From the NCBI GenBank assembly GCA_947470885.1, contig CANIXE010000099.1, positions 1 to 7,770 of the forward strand: 7,770 nucleotides of DNA, in the 5' to 3' direction. The notes below the pieces were generated by a model. It saw only the letters and a program-made list of their open reading frames with translations. It was not told the origin of the DNA and did not search any database. A program made the position numbers and the translations under genes. Within the stretch, counting starts at the first letter, position 1, and every line of letters starts with the position of its first letter. Below are positions 1-7,078 of the stretch, one piece after another. The stretch comes from Planctomycetota bacterium. GTDB lineage: Bacteria; Planctomycetota; UBA11346.

Positions 1-230
1 CCCTGGGGCAGCAGATCCAGGCCCAGGCGACGGACCTCGGGAAACGCGGTGAGGAGGATCTGGAATCCCCGGTCCACGGTACAGTCACCGATCCGGTCAC
101 TGCGCACCCGGCCGCCGACGCCGTCCGAAGCTTCCAGGATCTGCACCGGACGACCGGCCTCCTGGAGTTGCAAAGCACATGACAATCCAGCCAACCCGGC
201 CCCGACGACAAGAACAGGCGCATGACGCAT
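1..230 (-). CDS. FAD-dependent oxidoreductase (amine oxidase/phytoene desaturase-like), N-terminal part
   Basis: Only the first 76 codons are present; the gene runs off the left edge of the window. Residues 6-33 form a dinucleotide-binding Rossmann start: hydrophobic strand VLVVG, then GAGLAG (10-15), then a helix, and an acidic E33 at the end of the second strand that would bind the adenosine ribose of FAD. GVGGRVRSD (37-45) and DRGFQILLTAFPE (53-65) match the second FAD-contact region and the 'DRGFQV..TAYPE' stretch of flavin-dependent amine oxidase/protoporphyrinogen oxidase/desaturase-like proteins. The substrate cannot be told from this part. The start is ATG at 228-230, preceded by AAGGG (minus strand, 236-240) with a 5-nt spacer, a good ribosome binding site. 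It follows the ABC exporter by 59 nt on the same strand, so co-transcription is possible. Confidence 0.85.
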   Translation of the reverse strand, partial: MRHAPVLVVGAGLAGLSCALQLQEAGRPVQILEASDGVGGRVRSDRIGDCTVDRGFQILLTAFPEVRRLGLDLLPQ

Positions 231-289
231 ACTAGCCCTTGTAGATCATTTTGCTGTTCCTGCCATCCGAAAATCCGGTTACATTACAA

Positions 290-2095
290 TCAGCCTGGGC
301 GCAGTTCTTCGCCGGGATTGATGTAGCGATCCACCGCCACCTGGTGCTGCCGGTCGTGCAAACGGCGGTACAGCCCGTGGTGCTCCAGCAGTTCCTGGTG
401 GGTGCCCCGTTCGACGATCTTCCCTCCATCCAGCACTAGGATGCAATCGGCGCCCCGGATGGTCGACAGCCGGTGGGCGATGACAAAGGTGGTTCGGCCG
501 GCCCGCAGCCGGGCCAGGGCGCCCTGGATTTCAGCTTCGCTTTCGCTGTCCAGGGCGCTGGTGGCTTCGTCCAGGACCAGGATCCGGGGATCCGCCAACA
601 GAGCCCGGGCGATGGCCAGACGTTGGCGCTGGCCACCGCTCAACTTCACCCCCCGTTCACCGACGATGGTGTCCAGACCCTGGGGCAGAGCGGCGACAAA
701 GGCCTCGGCGGCGGCGGCCTGGCAGGCGGCGGTGACCTCGGCCTCGGTGGCTTCTGGACGGGCGAAGCGCAGGTTGTCCCGGACTGTGCCATCCAGCAGC
801 CAGTTGTCCTGGAGGACCACGCCCAACTGCCGGCGGTAGGACTGCAACTCCAACGTCGTGAGATCCCTGCCGTCGATGGTGATTGTCCCGCTGCCGGGAT
901 GGGCGAAGGCCAGGACCAGGCTGGCCAGGGTGCTTTTGCCCGAACCGCTGGGTCCCACCAGGGCGATGGTCTGGCCCGCCGGGGCCACCAGGGTGATGTC
1001 CGTCAGCACCGGTCGGCCCACATCGTAGGCGAAGCTGACCCCGGAAAATTCCACCCGACCCGCCAAGGGCGGACAGGTCACCGGGCCGGAGGGCTCGGTG
1101 GGTTGCTGCATCAATTCCCGGATCCGGTCCAGGCCGGCGAAAGCTTCGGTGATCTGGGTGCCGATGTTGGCCATCTGGCCGATGGGAGCCGCCAACAGGC
1201 CGGTGAACAACACGAATTGCAGGAGGTTGCCCACGGTCATCCGTCCGGCCAGCAGGTCGTTGCCGCCCATCACCACCACCAGGGCGCCCACCAGGGCCAA
1301 AACCACCAGGGTCAGGGCGGCGGTCAGGGAGAACCCGGTCATGGTGGTGCGGATCATCTCGAACAGCCGGCCGGTGTCGGTGGCGAAGCGCTGCTGCAGG
1401 CGCTGTTCAGCGGTGAACACCTTCACCACCCGCACGCCTTGCAGTACTTGGCCCAGGGTGCCGCTGATCTCGCCAGAGACCTTCTGCCGTTCCCGGAACA
1501 GGGGCCGTAGGCGGCGGAACGTCGTGGCCAGCAGGCCGCCGAAAATGACCAGGATCACCAAGATCCCGCCGGTGAGGGCGGCGTTCAGATGGATCAAGAT
1601 TCCCAAGACCGCGAACGCGGTGATCAAGCCACCCACCAGCTGGACGATTCCGGTGCCCACCAGATTCCGCACGCCTTCGGCGTCGGACATGATTCGGCTG
1701 ATCAAGGTGCCGCTTTGGGTCGCGTCGAAGCGGGCCACGGGCAGGCGCAGGACATGGGCGTGGACCCGCAGGCGCAGGTCATTGATCGCCTGCTGGCCGG
1801 CGATTCCCAGCAATTGGGAAAGGGCGAAGGCGGTCCCTGCCTGGATCAGTCCGGCGACCACCACCGCCCCCGCCAGGGGCCAGAGCCATTCGGGATGATG
1901 TTGGGCGACGACGGTGTCGATCAGGAAGCCGGCGCTCCCCGGCAGGACCAGGCTGGCAGCCCGGCCCACCACCAGCAGGACCAGGCCCAGGGCCAGACGG
2001 TGCCGGTGCTCGCGGATCAGGGTGCTGGCTTCCCGCCAGGCGTTGCCCCAGTTCACTGGCTTCTTCCCGGGCTTCGGACCCCCGTGATGGCCCAT
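290..2095 (-). CDS. ABC exporter, fused membrane and ATPase domains (MsbA/lipid-multidrug type)
   Basis: This is a half-transporter of the ABC-B type that would dimerise in the inner membrane and export a hydrophobic substrate, possibly a lipid or drug. Residue numbers here count from the upstream ATG at 2134 (614 aa). The membrane domain spans about 45-330 with six hydrophobic segments. The nucleotide-binding domain spans about 358-590 and is intact: Walker A GPSGSGKST (394-402), Q-loop Q442, signature LSGGQ (498-502), Walker B ILVLDE (518-523), D-loop SALD (526-529) and switch H554. The start is uncertain. ATG 2134 overlaps the upstream gene by 28 nt, GTG at 2110 overlaps its stop by 4 nt, and ATG 2095 leaves an 11-nt gap; none has a clear Shine-Dalgarno. 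I chose 2095 because all membrane segments are retained. Assignment to msbA specifically is not justified, since no lipid A gene is adjacent. Confidence 0.93.
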   Translation of the reverse strand: MGHHGGPKPGKKPVNWGNAWREASTLIREHRHRLALGLVLLVVGRAASLVLPGSAGFLIDTVVAQHHPEWLWPLAGAVVVAGLIQAGTAFALSQLLGIAGQQAINDLRLRVHAHVLRLPVARFDATQSGTLISRIMSDAEGVRNLVGTGIVQLVGGLITAFAVLGILIHLNAALTGGILVILVIFGGLLATTFRRLRPLFRERQKVSGEISGTLGQVLQGVRVVKVFTAEQRLQQRFATDTGRLFEMIRTTMTGFSLTAALTLVVLALVGALVVVMGGNDLLAGRMTVGNLLQFVLFTGLLAAPIGQMANIGTQITEAFAGLDRIRELMQQPTEPSGPVTCPPLAGRVEFSGVSFAYDVGRPVLTDITLVAPAGQTIALVGPSGSGKSTLASLVLAFAHPGSGTITIDGRDLTTLELQSYRRQLGVVLQDNWLLDGTVRDNLRFARPEATEAEVTAACQAAAAEAFVAALPQGLDTIVGERGVKLSGGQRQRLAIARALLADPRILVLDEATSALDSESEAEIQGALARLRAGRTTFVIAHRLSTIRGADCILVLDGGKIVERGTHQELLEHHGLYRRLHDRQHQVAVDRYINPGEELRPG

Positions 2096-2106
2096 GTGGG
2101 CGGGGA

Positions 2107-2535
2107 TCACACCCGCAACCAATCGGCCTGCCATTGGGTGATGGCCGACTTGATCTGATCCGGGGTTTTCAATTCGCCCTTCAACACCCGGTCTACCAAG
2201 CCGGGCAGTTCACCGTCGCTGGCGAAGCGCAGGGCGATGACCTGGGGCAGGGTCAGGGTCGTCAGGTCCCGGCCGGGAAGCAGACGCTCCAAGCGCAGGC
2301 GCATTTCCAGGCGGATCACCCGATCCTGAACGATCTGGGCGGAACGTCGGGCCACCGCCAGGGTCAGGACCAGGGCGATGGTCAGGAACAGGCTGATCGT
2401 GGTGCCGACTCCCGGGGCTCGCACCAGCAGGCAGATGGCCCACAGGACGTTGATGACGAGGATGGCGATGGCAGCCAGGAAAACCGGACTGGGAATGGCC
2501 CGGTGGTTGGCGAAGGATTGAGGGCGGTCGGACAT
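2107..2535 (-). CDS. DUF6526-family small membrane protein
   Basis: This 142-residue protein has two predicted membrane helices (about 18-39 and 44-62) followed by a cytosolic-looking helical tail. The N-terminal PQSFANHR (5-12), the tail segments IVQDRVIRLEMRLRLERLLP (68-87) and ALRFASDGELPGLV (101-114), and the end ITQWQADWLRV (132-142) match what I remember of the DUF6526 family, found in Bacteroidota and Acidobacteriota. The family's function is unknown. Length and layout fit a complete member. The gene sits immediately upstream of the ABC exporter and its TGA overlaps a possible GTG start of that gene, so the two are probably translated together. The protein may therefore assist the exporter, but this is inference from position only. 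No strong Shine-Dalgarno precedes ATG 2535. Confidence 0.85.
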   Translation of the reverse strand: MSDRPQSFANHRAIPSPVFLAAIAILVINVLWAICLLVRAPGVGTTISLFLTIALVLTLAVARRSAQIVQDRVIRLEMRLRLERLLPGRDLTTLTLPQVIALRFASDGELPGLVDRVLKGELKTPDQIKSAITQWQADWLRV

Positions 2536-2546
2536 GGCGCGGAACT

Positions 2547-2571
2547 ATGGACTCCCGGTCTGGTGGTCCAT
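2547..2571 (-). other. Hairpin in the tadA-DUF6526 gap
   Basis: A perfect 6-bp inverted repeat (ATGGAC at 2547-2552, GTCCAT at 2566-2571) encloses a 13-nt loop. It lies in the 54-nt gap after the tadA stop and before the DUF6526 start. No T-run follows on the minus strand, so it is not a standard intrinsic terminator. It could be a processing or attenuation hairpin, or chance in GC-rich sequence. Confidence 0.3.
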
Positions 2572-2589
2572 GGGCCGAATCAGTGAGCG

Positions 2590-3078
2590 TCAGGCGCCTT
2601 CTTTGTCCTGGCGCCGGGCTTCCCGCAGGGCACGGAAAAAGTCCTTCAGCACCTGGCCGCATTCCCCCGCCAGCACTCCGCCGGCGACTTCGATGTGGTG
2701 GTTGTAGCCCGGTGGCGCCCGGAGATCCACGACGCTGCCACAGGCCCCGCATTTCGGTTCCAGGGCGCCAAACACGATGCGGGGGACCCGGGCGTTCAAG
2801 CAGGCCCCCAGGCACATCGGGCAGGGTTCCAGGGTGACGTAAAGGGTGCAGTCCTCCAGACGCCAGGATCCCATGGCCCCGCTGGCGGCGGTGATGGCGA
2901 TCACTTCCGCGTGGGCGGTGGCGTCTTGCAATTGTTCGCAGGCATTACGGCCCCGGCCGATGATCCGACCCTGGTGGACGACAATGGCTCCCACGGGAAC
3001 TTCACCGGCAGCGGCGGCGGCCTGGGCTTCGTTCAAGGCCACCTGCATCCACTGCCGGTCCTGGGCGGTGGCGTCCAT
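2590..3078 (-). CDS. tadA: tRNA-specific adenosine deaminase TadA
   Basis: TadA deaminates adenosine-34 to inosine in the anticodon of tRNA-Arg(ACG), letting one tRNA read several codons; it is normally essential. The 162-residue protein matches the usual length (about 150-170) and carries the full zinc cytidine-deaminase-type site: HAE (H56, catalytic E58) and PCPMC (C86, C89). Other family marks are VPVGAIVV (27-34), GRGRN (41-45) and NARVPRIVFGA (96-105 region). The ATG at 3076-3078 lies 11 nt after the stop of the STAS gene, so the two are likely co-transcribed. There is no obvious Shine-Dalgarno in this gap, consistent with translation coupled to the upstream gene. Nothing in the protein looks degenerate. 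Confidence 0.96.
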   Translation of the reverse strand: MDATAQDRQWMQVALNEAQAAAAAGEVPVGAIVVHQGRIIGRGRNACEQLQDATAHAEVIAITAASGAMGSWRLEDCTLYVTLEPCPMCLGACLNARVPRIVFGALEPKCGACGSVVDLRAPPGYNHHIEVAGGVLAGECGQVLKDFFRALREARRQDKEGA

Positions 3079-3089
3079 CCCGGAACGGG

Positions 3090-3995
3090 TCAGGCGCGCT
3101 TGGTCAGGGTCAGGAGGAAACCCCGGCCCGGCAGACTGAGGTGCTTCACCTGGTCAATGCCCGGTTCCAGGGTTTTCACCGCGGCCTCGCCGCCGGCGAA
3201 ATTCAGGGCTAAGCCGTGGCTCATGAAGCCCACGGACAATTTTTCAGGGTCGCCCACCACCAGCAGGGTGATGGCTTCGTTGGCATCAGTGGCCAGGGGA
3301 CGCACCAGTTCATCCACCGTGGCAATGGCAGAGGTCACCGCCTGGACCACCTCGGCGGACAATTTTGCGCGGTCAGCGATGGCGGTCACCAGGCTGCTGA
3401 GGATGCTCGCAAAAGGAATCCCGACGGGGAGATGGAGTTCCGCCAAGCTGACCTTGGTCATTCCGTAGAATTCCACGGTGCCCGCGGCATCGATGCTGAA
3501 GTAATCGCCGCTGCGGGGATCCTTGAACCGGCCGGGTTGGCTGACGTTCAAGCCCAGGCCCGTGACCGGATGCTTGAATTGAAGCGGGAACTTGGCGGTG
3601 TTCGCCGGGGCGGCTGTGGCCTTGCCATTGCCGCTCTTGTCGAAGCTTTCCACCGCTTTTTCGATGGTGTCGTGGGTCTCGAACAGCGCGAGCAGTCCCA
3701 ACATTTCAAACAGAGCGATGACTTTAGTGGGGACCCCCACCAGCTTGATGTCGCCCTGCTTCTCACGGAACGTGTCAACGCATTTGACGATGGTGCCCAG
3801 ACCCGTGGAGTTGATGTACTTCACGTTGGTCAGGACGAGGAGGACGTTGCGCGTACCTCCGCCCAGGATGTCGGTCAGTCGGCTTTCGAAGGTCTGGTTG
3901 GTGCTGGCGTCGATGGAGCCGGTGAGGAACACCGCCTTGGCCGACTCGCCGCTGGCCAGGGCGACGGATTTGATGTCGAAATTCAGGACCGCCAT
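3090..3995 (-). CDS. STAS-domain (anti-anti-sigma-like) protein with a novel-looking C-terminal half
   Basis: Residues 1 to about 118 form a STAS domain: beta strand AVFLTGSID (21-29), then the SpoIIAA/RsbV-type loop YINSTGLGTIV (60-70), in which Ser63/Thr64 correspond to the phosphoacceptor region and Asn62 replaces the usual Asp. Such domains bind anti-sigma kinases or act in partner-switching. Residues 119-133 are a Gly/Ala-rich linker. Residues 138-172 (HPVTG...DPRSG...IDAAG) look like a zinc ribbon whose paired CPxCG knuckles have lost their cysteines. The last 110 residues are helical then beta-rich and faintly recall the RsbW-type kinase fold, with no recognisable ATP-binding motif; this is tentative. 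The ATG at 3995 has GGAG (minus strand, 4001-4004) 5 nt upstream, a good ribosome binding site. It is the first gene of the leftward cluster. Its partner and target are unknown. Confidence 0.85.
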   Translation of the reverse strand: MAVLNFDIKSVALASGESAKAVFLTGSIDASTNQTFESRLTDILGGGTRNVLLVLTNVKYINSTGLGTIVKCVDTFREKQGDIKLVGVPTKVIALFEMLGLLALFETHDTIEKAVESFDKSGNGKATAAPANTAKFPLQFKHPVTGLGLNVSQPGRFKDPRSGDYFSIDAAGTVEFYGMTKVSLAELHLPVGIPFASILSSLVTAIADRAKLSAEVVQAVTSAIATVDELVRPLATDANEAITLLVVGDPEKLSVGFMSHGLALNFAGGEAAVKTLEPGIDQVKHLSLPGRGFLLTLTKRA

Positions 3996-4200
3996 GGTCG
4001 CTCCGCAAGGGGATGTGGCACTGCCGGTGGGGCAGCGCCTTCAGGAGCGCTGATGCTCGCCGGACAGGCCATCTTGTAAATGCCCGATGCCCTGGAACAG
4101 CGTCTTGTGTGATACGCGAAATCCCTGGAAAGGCCGCGGGCCATCGGTTGCGAGACGGTAATCGTAGGGTTTTGGTCCACGCAGGAAAAGGATCGCGCAC
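3996..4200. promoter_or_regulatory. Divergent intergenic region between the STAS and MshEN genes
   Basis: This 205-bp gap separates two divergent genes and so should hold promoters for both clusters. I could not find a convincing sigma-70 -35/-10 pair or a sigma-54 site on either strand. Two small inverted repeats lie near the STAS end: CTGCC-5 nt-GGCAG (4021-4035) and AGCGC-8 nt-GCGCT (4034-4051). They would fall in the STAS leader or act as operator sites. The rightward gene has a clear Shine-Dalgarno, AAGGA at 4188-4192, with 8 nt before its ATG. Confidence 0.45.
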
Positions 4201-5637
4201 ATGGGTTTCCTCGGGCTCGGCAAAGGCAAAAAATCCTCCAGCAAAAATGCAGATGGGGCGGACCTTGGACAGGGGGATCCGACCAAGTCAGCCGAGTCGG
4301 TGAAGGGGAAGAAGATCGACACCGGGCGGATGCCCACCCGCCCAAGCCGCAAGGTCGTGGCCGTCACCAAAGCCGCGGAGGCCCCGGGACGGGGAGCTTC
4401 GGGCAAGAAGTCCGCGCTGGCTGGGCCAGTGGATACCGGGGACGAACTCGACCTCCTTTCTGACATCCCTGCCGCCAAGGCCGTAGTCAAACCGGCTACC
4501 ACCGCCGCCAAGAAGCCCAGTTTGACCGGGGCTATTCATGGCAATGGCCCAGTCCGTAGCGGCGATGCCGCCCTTCAACAATTCCTGCTCACTACGGCCA
4601 AGCTCATTACCGCGGAACAATTCACGATCCTCAAGGGCAAGGCGGATGCGGACAACATTCCCTACGACATCGCCGGTGTCGCCCTCAAGCTGTTCACGGA
4701 GGAACAGCTGGTGTCGGGTCTGACCACGCTTTGTTACGTCCCGAATCTCAAGCTCGACAAGTACGGCATCCGTAAAAAGGCTTTGGACACCGTACCCATG
4801 GAGGACGCCCTGCGCTGGGGGGTCATCCCGGTCGACAAATTGGGCAGCTTGTTGACCCTGGCGATGGTCAATCCCCTGGATGCAGACACCGTCCGGGCCA
4901 TCGAGGCTAAGACCAATCTGGAAGTGAAAAAGGTCGTCGCGCCCCGGAGCGAAATCCTCCAGGCCATCGATCGTTATTATAACGGCAAGGTGGAGGCCAA
5001 GGACGTTACCCTGTCCTTCAGCGCCGAACCGTCGGCCGAGGTCAAGTCCGTCCAGCAGCTCCTGGGCAACGTCAAGGAAGTCGGCAGCAGTTCCGGCGCC
5101 AAACCTGCTGTGGGCGCCAAGCCCGCCATCCAGGCAACCCCGCCGGTGGCCCAGGCCAATGATATCCAGGACATCGACGATCTGCTGGCTGAAGACGAAG
5201 TGGTCGCCCCGGAAATCGTCGAGGCCCTGGCCCTGGATGGCGCTTCCACGTCCTTCACCGCTAATCCGATGGTCGTACCCCCGGAGGATGTCCTGGAGCT
5301 TCCCGGGCCAGCCCTGGAACGTCGGCCCCCAGTCTTGGCCAAACCTGCGGCCCAAGCTCCCGTCCAGTCCCCCACCACCCGCACCAACTATCCCCAGAAT
5401 CTTCCTGGTCAGGCCAAACAGCCCCAGACCGGGGTCGCCCTGGAACGGAACCCGGTGGTGGATCTGTTGCCGGTCCTCGAAGACGAGTTCCGCCATGCCA
5501 TCACCCACGGCAAGGCCCATGTCTTCGAAAAATGGGTCGGGCTCCAGACTCGCCCTCGGGTCATCAATCCGATTCCGGTGGAAGCGAATCTGGTGCCCGT
5601 GCTGGCCCCGGTATTCGAGTCCCGCCAGGCGGGCTGA
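4201..5637 (+). CDS. Stand-alone MshEN/GspE N-terminal domain protein, no ATPase domain
   Basis: This is a 478-residue protein. Residues 1-115 are Lys/Ala/Pro-rich and probably disordered. Residues about 122-262 match the N-terminal domain of type II secretion/type IV pilus ATPases (GspE_N/MshEN): TEEQLVSGL (166-174), YVPNLKLDKYGI (179-190), the VPMEDALRWGVIPVDKLGSL segment (198-217), LTLAMVNPLDADTVRAIEA (218-236) and EILQAIDRYY (251-260). Residues 263-415 are a Pro/Ala linker with an acidic patch IDDLLAEDE (325-333), and 416-475 form a second possibly folded segment. There is no Walker A or B, so it cannot power a pilus or secretion system. In related proteins the MshEN domain binds cyclic di-GMP, so a regulatory role is plausible; the binding motif here is too weak to affirm this. 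The start ATG has AAGGA 8 nt upstream. Confidence 0.85.
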   Translation: MGFLGLGKGKKSSSKNADGADLGQGDPTKSAESVKGKKIDTGRMPTRPSRKVVAVTKAAEAPGRGASGKKSALAGPVDTGDELDLLSDIPAAKAVVKPATTAAKKPSLTGAIHGNGPVRSGDAALQQFLLTTAKLITAEQFTILKGKADADNIPYDIAGVALKLFTEEQLVSGLTTLCYVPNLKLDKYGIRKKALDTVPMEDALRWGVIPVDKLGSLLTLAMVNPLDADTVRAIEAKTNLEVKKVVAPRSEILQAIDRYYNGKVEAKDVTLSFSAEPSAEVKSVQQLLGNVKEVGSSSGAKPAVGAKPAIQATPPVAQANDIQDIDDLLAEDEVVAPEIVEALALDGASTSFTANPMVVPPEDVLELPGPALERRPPVLAKPAAQAPVQSPTTRTNYPQNLPGQAKQPQTGVALERNPVVDLLPVLEDEFRHAITHGKAHVFEKWVGLQTRPRVINPIPVEANLVPVLAPVFESRQAG

Positions 5638-5639
5638 AC

Positions 5640-5660
5640 CGGCGGCGGTCGGGGCCGCCG
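5640..5660 (+). other. GC hairpin between the MshEN gene and tgt
   Basis: CGGCGGC (5640-5646) pairs perfectly with GCCGCCG (5654-5660) across a 7-nt loop, starting 2 nt after the MshEN stop codon. No T-run follows, so it is not a classical intrinsic terminator. It would sit in the leader of tgt if the two genes are co-transcribed, and could protect the upstream message or reduce read-through. Confidence 0.4.
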
Positions 5661-5697
5661 ATTGAGTATTGCGGCGGAGTTGGTGGACTTCCCGGCC

Positions 5698-6900
5698 ATG
5701 CCGCCGAACGACTTCGCCGATGTCCCCGAACCCCAGCCAGCTGCCACTCCCCAGGAGAACCCGTGGGTTCCCGGCGGTGGCTTGAAATTCACCCTGATGG
5801 CCCAATCCGGCAAGGCCCGGAGGGGCCGCTTCTGGACCAAGCATGGGCCGGTGGACACCCCCGCCTTCATGCCCGTGGGCACCCAGGCGACGGTGAAGTG
5901 CGTGATGCCCGGCCAGGTCGCCGACACTGGGGCCCAGGTGGTCCTGGCCAACACCTACCACATGGGCTTCCAGGAACGGGTTCAGCTCGTGGAACGCCAC
6001 GGCGGCCTGCACAACCTGATGCGCTGGGACCGGACGATTCTCACGGATTCCGGCGGCTTCCAGGTGTTCAGCCTGCCTGACCGCCAGATCACCGAGGAAG
6101 GCGTGCGCTTTCGCTTCACCCAAGGTGAAGAAGCGACCCTCCTGACGCCGGAGATCAGTATGGATCTTCAGCGCCGTCTGGGTGCCGACATCGTCATGGC
6201 GTTCGACGAATGCGTCGAACCCAATGCCACGGCCCAGTACGTCGGGGCCAGTGTCGAACGCACCTACCGCTGGCTGGAACGCTGCCGCACGGTGAAGCTG
6301 GACGACCACCAGCACCTGTTCCCGATCATCCAGGGGGGCATGTTCCTGGAACTGCGCTCCCAGGCGGCCAAGGCCTTGGCGAAATTGGATGCTCCAGGCT
6401 ATGCCATCGGCGGCGTTTCCGTGGGGGAAGGCCATGCCTCCATGGTTCGGGTGGTGGAGCACACCGCGCCCCTGCTGCCTGCGGATAAGCCCCGCTACCT
6501 GATGGGCGTGGGCCTGCCCGAGGACCTGGTGGCCTCGGTGGCCGCGGGCATGGACATCCACGACTGCGTGATCCCCACCCGCTACGCCCGGGAGGGCACG
6601 GTGTTCACCTGGGACGGCAAGATGCGGATCCAGGACAAGCGCTTCCGCAAGGATCGCTATCCCATCGACACCGCCTGCACCTGCGCCGCCTGTGCTGGCG
6701 GCTTCAGCCGGGCCTACCTGCGCCACCTGCAGTTCGCCGACGAGCCCCTGGGCCAGACCCTTTTGTCGATCCACAACCTGCATTTCTACCAGGATCTGAT
6801 GCGGAGCATGCGCACCGCGATTGAGACCGATCAGTTCGCTGATTGGGTGGCGGGGTTCCGGTTCCGGTATTTCGCCCGGCGTGAGCGTGCGGAAGAATGA
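5698..6900 (+). CDS. tgt: Queuine/preQ1 tRNA-guanine transglycosylase (divergent in one segment)
   Basis: Tgt swaps guanine-34 for preQ1 in tRNAs with GUN anticodons, a step in queuosine synthesis. Numbered from ATG 5698 (400 aa), the catalytic elements are present: TDSGGFQVFS with D117, FDEC (169-172), IIQGG (210-214), nucleophile region HDCVIPTR with D289, and the zinc site CTCAAC (C327, C329, C332) plus H359. The length is near the family norm of about 370-390, with an extra Pro-rich stretch of about 28 residues at the front. The start is uncertain: ATG 5698 has GGTGGA 10 nt upstream, but TTG 5782 would give MKFTL..., which lines up with the usual Tgt N-terminus. The segment after NTYHM (residues 89-98) reads GFQERVQLVE where most Tgt have 'LRPG'. 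YAREG (296-300) replaces the usual 'xARNG'. Substrate recognition may be altered, but the catalytic core argues for real Tgt activity. Confidence 0.93.
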   Translation: MPPNDFADVPEPQPAATPQENPWVPGGGLKFTLMAQSGKARRGRFWTKHGPVDTPAFMPVGTQATVKCVMPGQVADTGAQVVLANTYHMGFQERVQLVERHGGLHNLMRWDRTILTDSGGFQVFSLPDRQITEEGVRFRFTQGEEATLLTPEISMDLQRRLGADIVMAFDECVEPNATAQYVGASVERTYRWLERCRTVKLDDHQHLFPIIQGGMFLELRSQAAKALAKLDAPGYAIGGVSVGEGHASMVRVVEHTAPLLPADKPRYLMGVGLPEDLVASVAAGMDIHDCVIPTRYAREGTVFTWDGKMRIQDKRFRKDRYPIDTACTCAACAGGFSRAYLRHLQFADEPLGQTLLSIHNLHFYQDLMRSMRTAIETDQFADWVAGFRFRYFARRERAEE

Positions 6901-6912
6901 CTCGGAAATGAT

Positions 6913-6941
6913 GAATGCTCGAATGCTCGAATGCTCGAATG
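6913..6941 (+). repeat. Tandem 8-mer array, GAATGCTC orientation
   Basis: Three complete GAATGCTC units (6913-6920, 6921-6928, 6929-6936) are followed by a partial GAATG (6937-6941). The array starts 12 nt after the tgt stop codon and is the left arm of the inverted repeat. Confidence 0.95.
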
Positions 6942-7043
6942 TCAGACACTGTGCGCACAGGGTGGTTTGGCCCACACCTTTGAAGCACAGCGCATCTGCC
7001 CCCAAGTTGCGTTGGAACCCGGCAGGCACTGAGAGCAGGTCCG

Positions 7044-7078
7044 TTCGAGCATTCGAGCATTCGAGCATTCGAGCATTC
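7044..7078 (-). repeat. Tandem 8-mer array, reverse orientation
   Basis: A partial unit (TTC, 7044-7046) is followed by four complete GAGCATTC units (7047-7054, 7055-7062, 7063-7070, 7071-7078), which are GAATGCTC on the minus strand. It has one more unit than the left array, suggesting slippage. It ends 17 nt before the rlmH start codon, so it would lie within the rlmH leader. Confidence 0.95.

Noticed and set aside
473..1510. A 345-codon open frame on the plus strand inside the ABC exporter
   Set aside because: It is the shadow of an intact ABC transporter with all motifs, with Gly/Gln/His-rich composition and no domain.
2695..3468. A 257-codon plus-strand open frame across tadA and the STAS gene
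   Set aside because: It overlaps two recognisable genes on the opposite strand and has no recognisable motif.
3996..4200. Specific sigma-70 promoters such as TTGTAA at 4074 or TTGTGT at 4105
   Set aside because: No -10 hexamer of reasonable quality lies at 16-18 bp from either.
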